The notes beneath the pieces are model-generated. The model was given only the letters and a program-made list of their open reading frames with translations. It made no database searches and was not told the origin of the DNA. Shown one piece after another: positions 1 to 13,454 of a DNA stretch of 64,000 nucleotides. Position 1 is the stretch's first letter. Each line of letters begins with the position of its first letter. The stretch is from Pelodera strongyloides (Eukaryota; Nematoda; Chromadorea; Rhabditida; Rhabditidae): the NCBI GenBank assembly GCA_036852015.1, contig JAANDG010000377.1, forward strand, positions 62,001 to 126,000, in the 5' to 3' direction. The position numbers were made by a program, and so were the translations under genes.

Positions 1-1290
1 TAAAAAATTTTTTTTTTAGAAATCGATGTGTTTCTCTGAATATTTTTTAAGTACTCTGTAAAATGACAATCGATTAAGATTTTCCAGTACCGTAGTTTAG
101 CGCGTTATGAAAGCAGAGTTTATTTAACGAACCGAAGTCCTTACGCTTAAATTTCACACCATACTATAGTTTGGGTTTCTTTTGCCTTTTTCTGGCGGAG
201 TTCCGAGCGTTTCTGGCACTGAATCACCATTTTATAAGGAAATGAACAAATAAGGTCACTATTTGACTTCGGCTTTCGCTTTCAAGGGTCGGGTTCAGTC
301 GAAACCATGATGTTCTCAACTTTTGATTTCAGTATTCAATTCAGAATTCAGACCGGGCAGCCCTCACTTTACTGTCGCAATTACTATAGATTCGTGTTTT
401 AGACTTTTCATACGTTTCTCTCTTCACATTCTATCAGTTCCGTAGATTTCCGAAACATTTTTTTAATTGGCTTTTTGCAAGTTTTTACGAAAAAAACCAT
501 TTTCAAAGATCAAACGAGTTAGTTGGGGTTTGCATTCTACCGCTTACAACTGACCCAAACAATTAGTGAAGTATTTCGTTTTGGACATTTGAACGAAAAC
601 GTGCAGAGTGGGGTAGACCTTTTTTGGTTTTAGTTTTTCATAACGTTTTTCATTTTCAACAACTATGTTCAACCCACGTTCTCTTCTATTTCGATTAATA
701 AAAAAAAAGAATCGTTGTACTAAAGTAGAGAATAAGGTGCCTTACATTTTAGTGGTAGTTATAATTTATTCTTCTTTTGTACCATATTCCTTATACTGGG
801 ATTTCTCATGAGTATTTTTCTGTATAGAAATGTTATAATATCCTGAGCCTGATGTGAGCTTAATTCAAATTCATAGTTATTAAAATTAAACTAATTAGGC
901 TGAAGTGGAAAGTGTGACTAGGAAAATGTGATTATATTCTCCATATGTAGTGCGTGAGTTTTTTCACGTGACCAATTAGGGCATAGTCAGCTGGCTTTTG
1001 TAGTAGTATTAGTAATTTATAATTTATACTCGTTGTTTCTTCCATGTAAGGCTTCAGCGTAATCATAGCCGCACTTTTTTGTTTCTTTTTTAATTATGTA
1101 TATCTTGAGTTGATTTGTAATGAGACAGATTTATGACTAATTGTAAGGTTCAGATTTCTGTTAAATTATAAAGTGTTGTCTAAGCATATGTGTTACAATT
1201 TTACTCGTTTCTTTGTATGTATTGGCCCGTTGGGTTGGGGAACTTTGCTATTTTGTCATGTGTCGTGGTAGAAACTTTAATTTGTTTCGT

Positions 1291-1367
1291 CTCTCTCTCT
1301 CTCTCTCTCTACCTCTATCTCTCTCTCTTTCTCTCTCTCTACCTCTACCTCTCTATCTCTCGCTCGC
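1291..1367. repeat. CT-rich microsatellite
   Basis: CTCTCT runs with ACCTCT and TATCTC interruptions. No supported gene around it. Confidence 0.9.
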
Positions 1368-2219
1368 TTCTGTTCAGTGCATTTGCTCATGGCTCATGCT
1401 CGCTCAGCTGAACTTTTACATTTAAAAGAAAGACGTAGAACTTCTACTTCCGTCTTCCGTTACTTCTGTAGTTGTAACATACAAATATTTTTTTATCACA
1501 AGTTGATTTTTTTGCCATGAGTTTGTATATATGAGGACTGGACGACTTGTGTTGTTTGGTCCTGTTTCGTTCCGTTCTCGTTCTTAGTTGTCCGAGGACG
1601 CGAAGACTTTACGCGCTGTGTAAAATACTGTACTTTACATGTGTACTGTACGTACATATTAGGTACTGTATTTTTTCACTATACGTACGTAATGCGTACT
1701 GTGCTGTGGTATCTTTAATAGTTAAGTGACATGGGTTTACGCTGTTCTACTCTCACTGTGGCGTGTACGTATCTTTTTTTTTACATAATGAGAAGATATT
1801 TCTGAGCGAGTGCGAGTGATTGCATTCTTGCTTCTTATGTTCTATTTTGTCATGTTTTCTTATTCTTTAGTCGGGGATTAGCTCTTATCGGAATCGGATT
1901 AGGATTTATTTAGTTAATGGATGGTAATGTGCTATTTTTGAATTTTTTGATCTCCGTTGGTCACTCAGAAGACTCAGCTTAACTTATGTGGTTGTTGGTA
2001 TTGGCTATACGAAAGTTATTTTTCTGCGTTCTGATTACAGTTGCAGTAGACTACATAATCGGTTTTTTTTAAATGTATTTCCGTGTTCTTTGTACTTATT
2101 TGGATAGCCTTTATTTTTTAGAAAAATCCCCGTTTTTCGTAGAACTCCGACCCATTTTTCCGTTGCAATTGTACCAAAAAGTCACGTGGAATTCTGTTAT
2201 CGTGTGTTCGGTTCTCTCC

Positions 2220-2345
2220 CCAGGGAGAGAGAGAGGGAGAGAGAGAGAAACAGAGAAACTTAAGAGAAAGAGAGACTAAGGAGGATGAAGTGAGATAGAG
2301 AGAGAAGAGATATAAGTAATAGAGAGAAAGAGATAGAGATTGTTG
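2220..2345. repeat. GA-rich degenerate microsatellite
   Basis: GAGAGA interrupted by AAAC and TAAG; accounts for the low-complexity ORFs on both strands here. Confidence 0.85.
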
Positions 2346-4085
2346 GATGGTGAAGTAAAGAAAGTAGAAATCGTAATGTTCATCCAAAAAGTTGTTTTTT
2401 TGTTTGGTCGGTCCAGAAATCTTTATATCAATATCACTTACAGCTTCCATCAATTTACAGTGTAACCGAGAGCAACAGTTGGCGGTTCTATGGACTGATA
2501 GGATTGATCTTATTTTCGTATTTTGCTAGAAAAGCAGGGAAAAATATCGGTGACGGTGACAACTGAGATTTTTATTGGATACTGGCCTGGTGCCAAACGA
2601 ACGTAGATTAGCTTGATTAATTGTTTTGTTGATGAAAACTCGAACTAGCACGCGAAAATGTGGTTTTTCTCAGCTAAACGGCCTCGCTCGGCCTTGAATT
2701 TGGCGATTTTTGCAAAGATTTTGTTGTGACGAGTTCGAGTTCATTTGAAAGGGTCAGTTTCTTTGGCATAGACCCAGTTTTTTAGATATGTCTTTTTTAA
2801 ATATTATAATTTTTTAATATTAGCCTAGTCTGAGTTGTTATTATTTTGCTGACCATGAGGCCCGTGTGAAGTGTGAAGTGAACCTTTTATGTAAATTTTG
2901 GTCCTTTGTTTCTTTCTGTAAGTCTTTAGTTAACTCACCACTGAACCTTATACTGAATACATTTGTTTCACATTTCACTGTTTTTTATGCGCTAGCTGTC
3001 ACTTGCACTTCAGTAAAAGTAAAGTGGAAAAACATGGTGTTCTCCTGTAATTGATTGATTTGTTTGTGGTTTGTTGCAGTCTTAATGTCAAAACTAACTT
3101 CTCTATTTACGTCGTTCCTCTACATCCTTCCCCTAAGCCGAATATGTTAACTGGGCTTTACCAAAACCGCGTGTGCTGGAGGGAAACCAGTGGCCCACCA
3201 ATTTTTCGTCATTAGTACCATTTCCCAGGCCGAGTTGTGCCGTTGTGCGCGGCCCACTTACTGCACATCCCGAATCCCAAAGTTAGCAAGCATTAATTAA
3301 GGTACTTACAAGGTACTAATAATGTTTACCTACTCGGCTGTCACCTGTGCTTATCTCTTTTCTTGTTTCTTTAGTGCGCCGAATTCCGCCATGATTTTTG
3401 ATCTGACTACGTAACTATCAGATTTTTTACGCGAGATCGGGAATGCGAACGTGATATTGGTAGGACTGGGATGCAAAACTTAGCGAAACTGTTTTTCGGA
3501 CACCAGAAAAGATTTATCCAACTTGGTGTTGTCTCTTTCTCCTATTGTATATTCCACCCGTTATGTTTGATCAAAATTTCCAGCTAGATTTGTTTTTTTT
3601 ATAAAACTATACTGGATTTTGGAAGTATTTTGAACCTGCTTTTATAATATCGTTGGCTGATGAGCTTTTCCTTTTCAAACTGAAATTGAAATTTGGTTTA
3701 TTAAATCTGCCCGCGGTCCACACCACCACATGGTCATTTTCAATTCATTTGGGGGCTATGAATTTGTCTTTTTTATTAAAAAATATTGTTATTATTGAGG
3801 ACATGATTTTAGACGTGCCGTGCCCCGCCCCTACATTTGCTTGCAATCTTTGCATTGGCAGTTTTGTTGTCTAAGTTTTGTATCATGACATTACGCCACT
3901 TGGTAATTTGGTCGTTGGTCCTTTGGTTGCACATTTGAGATAAAGGAATTGAAATAAGTCAGGGAATTTTCTTTCTTTGTGTTTTTTTCACTGTTTTCCT
4001 GATAAACAAAAGTTAGTTAAAGCTTGGAAAGTGGAAATAGAAAACGTTTAGGAATGAATAGTAATAGCTGTTACCCATTTTGACT

Positions 4086-4285
4086 TTAAAGCGAAATAGC
4101 GGCCGGTTTTTGAAAAGCATCGTGGACAACTGAGTTCTTACGTCTATTTGGTATTTATGATAATTTACTAGAATTTAGCTCGATTTTTTTATTCTAATTT
4201 GTTTCCATTTGCATAAGCTGCATAAGAATGCAGGTGTACCTGGTGTACTCGATGTGTTTCAAAAACCGGCCGGTATTTCGCTTTA
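4086..4285. mobile_element. TTAA MITE family A, copy 1
   Basis: Inverted termini AGCGAAATA.CGGCCGG, bounded by TTAA on both sides. Interior has the TTTGCATAAGCTGCATAAGAATG block shared by the family. Non-coding; about 200 bp. Confidence 0.9.
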
Positions 4286-4607
4286 ATTTTGCCATAAAGC
4301 TTCCACTAAAAGTGTATCTATGCATCTTTTCCTCTTGTCTTTAGTTTTCATTTTCTTTTACTTTGTTTTTGTTTTGTAAATTCTTCGTTTCGGTTGTTGT
4401 TGTAAGTATGCACGTATGTTTATGTGAAGCTTTTCCAGCGTAAACCCACAGTTCTATTCATTTCTTTAGTTTGTTTTGGCCAATGGACCATACATTTATT
4501 ACTGACTGTAGTGGCTGGTGTTTTCAAATCACTGAACCACGCGTCGCACAAAAAAAATTCTTTTTATTATTTGTTTGTTTAAAATATATCACGCTAGTTC
4601 CTTCCAG

Positions 4608-5359
4608 ATCTCGGCTTCCCTCCCGCCCACCATATCGATCCGCCCGAGGCGTATCCGTCGTCAGCGAGGTCGCTGCCCGATTCCGCAGCTTCTTTACGCG
4701 AGCGATTTCGCCAGCGAAGTAAATCGGACGCCCATCCGGGTATGATGACGCCAAGGTGTGGAATTTATGTTTGAATGGTAGTCCGCTTTCTTTTTCTTAT
4801 CGAAGTGCCTGATTTTCTTAGTTTACTGTTGAGTCGTTGTGAGTTGTGACTGTGTCTGCCACTACTTTATACTGTAGCTCGCAGAGAGCACAAGACAGAG
4901 AGGACAGGGGTAATTTACCAATATGCTAATTTTGAAGGAGATAAGTGAAGATACATGTCGGGCTTTAGACCGTTTCATTGGTACCATTTTTGTGTTTTGT
5001 CCGTTATCTGTCACTTTCTTTCATAGTTACGTTGCAGTAATCTACTTAACTTACTTAACTTACGCTTAGCGCTCGGCGTCAGGCTTCGGTGCCGCCAGTC
5101 TGCCACTTAAGCCTCAATCAGTATTTTACAGTTCATAACTTACACTCGAGGCATCATGTTAAATGCAGTGATACACGCTAGCTACTAGAAATGCTGCTAG
5201 CTGCTATAAATAATGTTGCACCTCGGTTCACCTTGTGTGGTATTGGGAATCCTTTGACTTATTATTTTCCTTGCAGACGCACCTCCGGATTGATAGTCTT
5301 CTTCCCGTCGAATTCGCAAGAAGCTCCACGATCTCCTGGACCCACTAATGGCCATGACG
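4608..5359 (+). CDS. PRKAG: Two linked upstream exons, probable N-terminus of a long AMPK gamma isoform
   Basis: Exon 4608-4755 follows CCTTCCAG and ends at a GT donor; exon 5277-5359 follows TTGCAG. Exon 1 leaves two bases and exon 2 supplies one, so they join in frame. The product is Ser/Arg/Pro-rich: FRQRSKSDAHPG in the first exon and RTSGLIVFFPSN then APRSPGPTNG in the second. RSKSDA is a motif I recall from insect and vertebrate long gamma isoforms, and RKTSGL is similar to human PRKAG2; these are recollections, not searches. The second exon ends one base into a codon, matching exons that start with two bases (11169, 13455, 24431). The first exon itself starts with two bases, so at least one earlier exon must exist, in the left 4.6 kb or beyond. 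Confidence 0.6.
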
Positions 5360-7766
5360 GTTGGTGTTTTCTAAAAAAAAATTTAAATTATGACCTATTT
5401 TTTTTTCACGAAATTTATACCTTGGACTTGACTGGAGTTTCCTATACTGTGTCTGTTTTATGAACACGATTCTGTATGTAAATTAAAAATAATTACGCTT
5501 CGCTATTGATTTACTATGGACTTGATCTTGATGCCTATTTTTGTTTGTTACTTTACTTTCTGCCTTGGGGCCTGGGCCATGATTGATGATTTTTTGAATC
5601 CATGATGTATGTGTTTTTGTGGGGAACGCACCTTTTGAATATTCATCCTCTTATTTCCTTATTTTTGAGAGCCTTCGAAAAGGTAATGCAATTTTCTCGA
5701 GCCTGCGCCTCAACCTTTATTTGACCGATTTTACACTTTACTTTACTTTTTTCAAATGAAGTCAGTGGTTCCAACTTCCAGCTCGCGGAAATAAGAGCAA
5801 GCGTGCCCGTTTTGAGGTTGTGCCGAATTTATGAACTTGACCCTGAAAAGGGTTTTGATAAGCGTATGATTTATCTTTGGACGATTCTCAAAAGAAAAGC
5901 ACATGACTTTTTTGGGTGAAAATTGAAAAAGGTTCAGCCTGGTTTCTGGAGCTGTTCTCATTAATAACCATTGCAAAGAAAAGGAATCCAAGCGATCTTG
6001 TGCACAAATTCTCGGGAGATATCATATTTTTGTTGATAAAGTTGATAAGTGAAGCGCTTAGTTGTTCATGTGTTCCTTTTAATCGTATTACCTTGACTTT
6101 CTTTTAAATCAGGCTCACTAATGGAGCTGCGCCTTTACAGACATTTATTTGCATGACATTTATTTACATATCTGTCTCTGCCAGTATAGGTTATCGTTGA
6201 ATGTTGAAAGTTCAATTTGTTTCTTGTTGCGTGCTTCGCTTCACCCTAATTATTCGTTCGTTTTGTGGGAGTCTGGGGCTCTGAGGGACCTTTGATGACC
6301 TAAATACGTTTTTTTTACTTCAGCTGATCTCAGCCGTTACTAGTTATAGACCATTGCAATTAATCTTTAATAATTAAGCTTTAAACCATGTGTTTTACTT
6401 ATCACCCACGCGAGTGATGCTCAATATTAATGTTCCTTGCTATCTAAGCAAAGCATTCACCACGCATGACAAATTCGTAAAGATGCTTTTAGTGGAACGC
6501 TGGTTCAGAGTTCAGTTAACGAGTTCAAATTGCGATTTTTTAAAGATTTCGATTAATTGATTAACATCAAAGCGAGTGACCGTGTTTATTTTATTTTGTG
6601 TTGTTTGATGCAGGACAGCAGGACCATTAATGAGTTTGTGTGTGTATTTGTTGCGCGTGGATTAGCTACGGTAACATGAGAGTGCGAATTAAAAAAGCAA
6701 AGCTTGAAATTTGAAAAACCAAACCACCAACCTCAACCATATGGGCGGGGGCCGCGGGGGAGCTTATTCGGTCAGTTTCAGAGGTCTATTGCTCTTTTAC
6801 GGTTGCATTATCCCAGATTACCATGCTTTGATAATTCAGTCGGTTGGGAGGTTGACAGGTTCCCCATATACCAGGGTATAAATTCCGCGCGTAAATGGAG
6901 GTGGTTTCTTTAGCTTAGTGATAGACCGTTTTAATAAAACACCATGTTTCGGCCAAACATATTAATTTCCAATTGCTTCCGGAGGTCCCAATCCGGAGGT
7001 GGTTCGTGCGTATTTTCACGCACCAACCTGTACCCCTGCTATATACAATTACTTTAGCTAAATTTTCTTTGTCCTTTGGTAAGGTAACAGGTAATTCAAG
7101 GAAGTAATTACCAGGCTCTTTCATACCTTTCGTTTACTATTTATTTGTTTACTGTTTCATTTTCAAGTTTGTTTGGCTTTGCTGTAGGCTATAATGAAGT
7201 TATAAATTGAAATTGAAGTGAGTAAGATAACTTGCGTTTCCGTGCATATTTCTCCCCATCGTATCTGTTCGCTTTTTGCACGTTTTCTGTCGTTTTCTGA
7301 TAATTTCTTGAAGGATTTATTTGGTGTTTGGAACCGTTCATTTAGACTTTTAGTTGCATCGATTCACGAAATTTAACGAAATAAATGACCGTTTAATTTA
7401 CGCATGAAAGTAATTAACGAAGGCTTAGGCCGTTGAAGTAATTGTATCATTTTCTTCATAAATTCGAGTATTTTGTTGAAATTTTGAGAATTCACATATA
7501 GTGTGTTCGGTTCGTGTGTTGTTCTGTTCTGTTGTTCATAAATATAAATGCAGTGCACATTTGTTAGCAGCTTCACGTCAGTTGCATTAAGCGTTAAAGA
7601 AAAGTAAATCCTCTATTTTCCCGACATGCGAAAACAACCCGGGCCCCTCCTTCCCCTACTAATGTAATGCTGAACAAGTTGGAGCAGTGCAACCCATCAA
7701 AATATTTTGGCCAGGTCGCGACTTCGGATGCCCATCTTTTAGAAAGCTCCCTTTGTACATTAGTCT

Positions 7767-7770
<4 letters not shown>

Positions 7771-7806
<36 letters not shown>

Positions 7807-7825
7807 GTAGTGTTATTGAGAGAGA
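7771..7825. repeat. GA microsatellite
   Basis: GAGAGA run of about 30 bases, then a short second GAGAGAG. Confidence 0.9.
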
Positions 7826-8216
7826 GCCGACACTTTTAGTGTGCTAAGGTCCTAAGGTGAAGCATGAAAGTGTTTTTGTTTGATCCTCTTAACCTATTTA
7901 TAAGTACACTATGTGCCGTTACACTCTGTTGTGTTTTTGCCACACTAGACGTAGACAGTTTGCATATGTGAGTCATTTTATCGTGTCCATTTATGGTACT
8001 TCTACTAGTAGCGTAGAGCGTAGTAGTAGTAGCCTACGCAAATTGTGTGTTTTTGGTCCTTTTTCGATCCAAAAGTGATTTTTTGGCTTATTTAGTCGAT
8101 TTTTCGTGGTCATATGTGAGGTCATGCGGTTGTCATTTCGGTAACCGGTTTTTATTTATTTCATTTTCTCTGCTTCACTGGTCTTGTCACTTTACAAATT
8201 TATAACTTCAGTCAAC

Positions 8217-8325
8217 AGTGGGTGTGTGTGTGCCATGTGTGTGTGTGCCATATGTGTGTGCCATGTGTGTCATATGTGTGTGCCGTGTGTATGTATGTAT
8301 GTGTGTGGTGTGTGTCTGTGTGTCC
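8217..8325. repeat. TG microsatellite with CCATGTGTG units
   Basis: GTGTGTGCCATGTG-type units; a second TG run lies at 8645-8682. Confidence 0.9.
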
Positions 8326-10051
8326 CATGATGTTTTATTGGTATTGTTGTTACGTTAGGTTGTACGGATAGTACGGAACTAGGAACTAGCACAAATGTCC
8401 GTCGTGGTGTTTTTTTAACATCCTTAGTACGTCAACAAGGAAGAACGCCCATTGCACATCATTAGTATTATTCGTAAATCTGCATGAAGGCAATGAAAAG
8501 CGTGTACTTTTCGGACATCTCATGCATAAATTTCATTGTTTATTCTTGTAGTACTCACGGATTTAATAATAATAATACCTATTTACATTCTCGGACATGT
8601 CGAAGAAGTAAAGAGCTAATATGTAGCTTCATTTTTATTTAAGGAAGTGTGCGTGTGTGTGTGGTGTGTGTGTGTGTGAGTGTGAAGGGCAATTATCCAC
8701 CTAATTAACATGTCAAGTCCACTCGCCAAGTTTTAATTCAATTTTTTTTTGTTTGCTGCGGCTATCTTCTGATCGTCAAAGAAAGAGATTCTTTTTGCAT
8801 TTGCAGCGAAATTCCCAAACAAGGTATTCTCTGGGGACTTTTCGAGAAACTTTTGCAACATTGCAACAACACAAGTAAATTGATTAACGAAAGTCTTGCC
8901 CACTTGCCCTCGATTCGTGTCACTGAAGTGCTGAAATTAGTGTTTTCTCCGAAATTCTGGTGGTTCAGAATGTTTAGAGATTTTGTTTCTGTGATAGGGG
9001 GTTTGGGTTATAGTTATAGGTTATCCGTGGTCATAGTAGCTCTAGGTAGGTTCTGTTTAGTTGAAATTGGTTTTATGTTGATTTGTATTTGGTAGTGAGG
9101 AAATGAGGTGGCTTGACAATGGGTATCTCAAAGCGGTTGTTCACTGGGAAGGTTGTTCCTTGCTTGTTGCTATCTTTTATAGAGTAGGGTACCTGATTTG
9201 AAGTTGTTTGATTGATTATTGCGGGTATTGTAGAAATATTTTTTCGAGCTAGTAGGCGGTGCTAATTGTAAGTAGGTGTGTGTGTTTACGTTTATATGAT
9301 TTTCCAGATATTACTGTTATCTAATTTAGAATCGTACATTGCATTTTAATGAGCGACTTATGGTTTCTATGGTTTTGGTTCTTTGTAAATGGTTTAAGTA
9401 CTCGGGTAACTTATATCTTGTTTTCTCGCAGTATACTGTTTTTTGTTCTTTTTTATTATGCTTTTCTACTTCTGCAGTTCTATTGCCTTTTAATTTATGG
9501 AGGTTCGTTTACGCTTCAATACGTCTATGTCGCCCTTTAATTTGTGAACCTAATTAGCTTCTCATTTTTCGTTTGAATAATTGTCTTGGCGGACTGGTCT
9601 TCTGTGGTTTTGTCGTATTTTCCAATGTCACCATGTCAACATCCTTATTGTTATGAAGATGTTTCCTTATATGTGAATAGCTGAGCCCTTCTGCACCGTG
9701 CCGGGAATGAACACGACAGAACATTCGTTCCAAAATCACGTGCTGTACCTCTTTAAAGACTAGCAATAAGAGGGCAGCTATATCCCTTCACATTGTAAAA
9801 GAGAACAACTGTTTCTTATTAGTAAAGGATTGTTTTGGTGTCATTTTTTTCATCCCGAAATGCTGAAACGTGCAATTTTCATTCAGGTCATTCTTGATTT
9901 TTACTTCAGCCTTACTGTATTTTCTCTCCGAACTCTTTCTTTCCCACTCGTTATTGTATGTAAATTCATTGCCGTCTGGATGACTTACTGTATTCTGTCA
10001 AAGGCTTATTAATATCAGAGTAAAAGGGGACCCCCCTTTATATCGATACCG

Positions 10052-10181
10052 ATGTCCTCGTCTACTTCGGCTGTGACGACAGTGTCAACAGAGGAAGAGC
10101 GAATCCCCCCACTTCCCTCCAAGGGATTCGTGAACCGACTCCGCAGAAGGATACACAGTCTCGACCATAAATGGCTCGCCG
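10052..10181 (+). CDS. PRKAG: Candidate alternative first exon of AMPK gamma
   Basis: ATG at 10052 opens 43 codons up to a GTACGG donor at 10182, leaving one base, the phase required by the downstream exons at 11169, 13455 and 24431. The peptide contains EEERIPPLPSKGFVNRLRRR; PSKGFF-like segments occur in long vertebrate gamma isoforms as I recall. It is markedly GC-richer than its flanks, which favours real coding. The alternative is an unrelated small gene. The donor is followed at once by TACGGTA repeats and a small hairpin (10255-10282). Confidence 0.5.
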
Positions 10182-10254
10182 GTACGGTATTGGAGACTAC
10201 GGTATTAGAAACTACAGTACTAGGTATAGGTACTACGGTAATTCAGTATTTGTA

Positions 10255-10282
10255 AATACGGTAGTAAGCGTACTACCGTATT
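10255..10282. repeat. Perfect 12-bp inverted repeat, 4-base loop
   Basis: AATACGGTAGTA, loop AGCG, TACTACCGTATT. Follows several TACGGTA repeats just downstream of the candidate exon 10052-10181. Confidence 0.85.
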
Positions 10283-11168
10283 AGTCACTACAGGTCCTTG
10301 GAGGTAGTTACGCTGCTGCCATCGGTCTTGTTTGTGGACTTGCTACTTTTCCAAGCTCTAGCCAAAAACTGAAAATAAGCACTTTAATTTTTAAGTAGGA
10401 TGTGGTGGATAGGTGGATTTTGAAACAACGTTTGTTTGTTTGTGAGTAGTGCCGTCGTAAGTTATAATGTCTAAAAATAGCTCGACTTTTCCAGTAAATA
10501 GATCGCGTGACATTTTTGAGTGGTTTCGTCTTTAGTGGACCACTCTTTGGGTTGGATTATTTATTATTTACGGGTATATTAATTCTAATGTATCATTAAT
10601 AAGTAGTGTTTATATTACGCACATTTCGGTGTATCCATTAGTGATCAAACCTTATCTATCTTTTTTCCCCGGCACACTTTCTGGGGTTGTATTTTCAATC
10701 GTTATCACGGTTTACAAGTTCAGGATTCTTTTTATCAGTGTTTCGTGCCAGGTGTTTGTTATCACTCTTCTTTTTTTCTATTTCCTACATCATGTGCCTT
10801 TTACTAGATGGTGTAGTGTATAGTTGTGGAATTTGAATTTTGTTTTGATGAATCTTGGTTAGGGCATGCATGATGAACAAATGAACTGTATAATGACTGT
10901 ATGCTAATGGTAAGAGTCGACATATTTCTGGAGGCCCCGAGTAATACATCTGTCCTAAAACATAAGCAAGCTAGATGTAAATGTGGCTTTGTTTTAGATT
11001 TGAGGACGTTTTAACCTCTGGTGGGGAGGTTAATGTACAGTACAAGAAGCAATTGTCAGAGGGAAGGGTGTTGTGCGATGATATATGATATCAGCAACAA
11101 ATGCTCAATAGCAGAATCTAACATGTTAGACTTTTTCTTTTGTGACCAAAATGGTGTTCTATTTTTAG

Positions 11169-11341
11169 CGAACCCGCTCCCGAATGGTGTTGTTTCTCCC
11201 GAGTTCCGTGGCAATTCTTCGCCAAAACGGCCACTTTATGTGGACACGCAACTGGCCAATGGTGGGACACAAGCTGACAAGAAGAAGAGTCCAGTGACAC
11301 ATATGTTCGACTATATGAGGAGTCGGACGAGGACTAATTCG
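11169..11341 (+). CDS. PRKAG: Candidate internal exon of a long AMPK gamma isoform
   Basis: Preceded by ATTTTTAG and followed by a strong GTAAGA donor. Only one frame is open; it starts with two bases and encodes 57 residues including NPLPNGVVSPEF, GGTQADKKKSPVTHMF and DYMRSRTRTNS. The KKKSPVTHMF.YMRSR pattern resembles basic, phosphorylatable N-terminal segments of long gamma isoforms. It ends exactly on a codon boundary, which does not match the two-base starts downstream, so a further exon is missing between it and the core, or it belongs to a separate transcript. Confidence 0.45.
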
Positions 11342-11712
11342 GTAAGAGAGGAGGATTAGACGAGTGTTTGTGGATCAGAGAACGCACACTTGAACAACCT
11401 TGCCAGGGTTATCACGGCAATTAATGACACAGATCAGGAACAAGTGTTTATGCAAAGGACAAATGGGCTTCAGGGTCGCTGAAAGGAGCTTTGCGGCTCC
11501 ACGGTGCCTCCCAAGATTCTTATTCAGAAGACGGGGGTTCTACGAGGGGTTCCACTTCCACCGCACTCCAATATGACGCTCCACACGAGCTCCTGGCTGG
11601 GCACGACAGCCAAGAGGAAGACAAGACAAAAGAACAGGCTCTCCAGGCCTTTAGACTTATACTGGGAATATATAGGCGATAATAGGGCAATATAGGCCCT
11701 TAGTGACCTCAG

Positions 11713-11850
11713 CCACGGATAAGATAAACTCTGGGATAAACGGGCAAACAAACCCAAATGATGTGTGCCACTGGAGGAGATAAACTCCAATAAAGGGCCA
11801 CAGGCCCAAGTGATGTAGGCCGCGGAAGCGATAAACTCTGATAAACTAGC
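11713..11850. repeat. Degenerate tandem repeat with GATAAACTC units
   Basis: Three imperfect units begin near GATAAACTC(T/C) at about 11722, 11779 and 11830, with shared CCCAAATGATGTG / CCCAAGTGATGTAG segments. Unit about 50-57 bases. Gives a cluster of GATAA sites in an AMPK gamma intron. Confidence 0.6.
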
Positions 11851-13454
11851 ACAGCATGTTCATTAGCATTCCATAATGCGCATGTAAATATATAACCGAT
11901 ACTTCTCATCTACGTTTCTAAGCCTTTATCAGCAAATAGTTGAATTGAGCATATGAAATAGCGAGGATTCAACATTCAACATTCGCGAGGATTTGAAATG
12001 TCCGGATACTGAATGTGTCCTTGTAGTGTTGTAATTTATCTTGCATGGATTATGGGTATCATAGAACACCCAAATAATGTATGCAGACATCTGTAAATAA
12101 GAGGAAAATGCTCGTTTTGGTCTGCTTCTTGGTGTATTTCGTTATTTTGTCTGAAAAGTGTAATGTATTTTTTGATACGGTGTCTCGATGCATTGTCATA
12201 ATCAGCCGCAATTTTCGTCTTGCTTGATTTGACAAAGAAAGACGGCATAATGGCCCTACGTAATTACAAAATGCAATCGCCACAATTTGAGTGTCCTCTT
12301 GCGAAATAATAGGTTAATAATATTTTGCAAGAGGTCTGCACCGCAACGATAAATTTTGCTTGACTGCGGCGGGGAAGGGTATGGGATGCCAATGCAGAGC
12401 TGCATAGTTTAGGTGCGTGAGAAAAGAACCAGACGTGAGCTAGCCGTCTCGTTTATTTCGCACGCTTACGGAACTACTGCCGCGCACGCCATTGATATTC
12501 TTTGTGAAGAATTTTTAGCCAAGAGTTCGCCAATGTTGCAAGACAGTTGCACTTGTTGAAAATGAAAACTGTTGTTCGTTTTTTTATAGTCATCAGCAGT
12601 TTATTTATTTATTATGCATAATTTAGTTCTCTCAAAACCATTCGCCCGGATCTATCGTGGGACGCACAACACATTCTGCAGACACTATGCCTTCACCATG
12701 TAGGTTTAGGTTTATAACTTTTATATGTTATAGTTGCAGGAACTTATCAATACTATTGTTTGCTCTACTTCGTAGTTTAATGCCTGGTTTGAAAAGTTTT
12801 TTTTTTTTAAATATATTTCCGATGATGTAGTGATGTTGTACTTTTTTGTAATGAGCAGGGGAAATCAGCCTTTGTACCCGAAAAGGCTAATTTTCACCGA
12901 AGTTCCTCACTTTTTTCGTATAATTTTGTCTTAAAATCAAAGTCGAAACAACCAAAAGCTGACACCAAAAATGAGGAAAATGTTCTCTTTTCTGTGCAGA
13001 TGTTAATAAAACATGTACCTGTCTGTCCCTGTTCAAACTAAATATAAGTGCTTCTTTTGGTTTCGTCATTATTATTATTCATACTCATATACCGTGAATA
13101 CTATGGTTCACCATCACCCTGTAGGAAAGCGTAGGTTGAAGTTGAGTTGAATAATACAATAGGTATTTAGCAAAGTGCTGAGATGCGTGAGTATTATTAT
13201 AGAAGATTATGATCGAATAATGTAAATACTGAGATAGAAAGGAAATTTTTAGGTAGCTTGCCCTACGCATTCAACTGTCAGAGCTACTGTTCTACCTAAC
13301 TAACAAGCTTTACAATTACAGTAGTATATGTATGTGGCTATGAGGTGTAAAGTCTAACTGATGAAGTCACCGTGCATAACATAACAGAATAAAGGGTTCC
13401 AATTCCTTTATTGATTTTTTTGTTTTTGATTATTATCGATTTATTTATTTTCAG

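Larger units (their letters stand above)
1..4607. other. No supported gene
   Basis: AT-rich with one MITE (4086-4285) and two microsatellites. The exon preceding 4608 must end one base into a codon; no convincing candidate was found here, so it may lie further left. A GC-richer patch at about 3110-3290 was examined and not supported. Confidence 0.5.
5360..10051 (+). other. Probable AMPK gamma intron
   Basis: 4.7 kb without exon support. Contains GA and TG microsatellites. ORFs up to 80 codons lack splice sites or biased composition. Confidence 0.45.

Noticed and set aside
6704..6913. 69-codon plus-strand ORF with a GC-rich GGGCGGGGGCCGCGGGG patch
   Set aside because: No splice signals at its ends and no recognisable protein.
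12360..12500. GC-richer patch considered as an exon or promoter
   Set aside because: No consistent open frame with AG/GT edges; nothing else distinctive.
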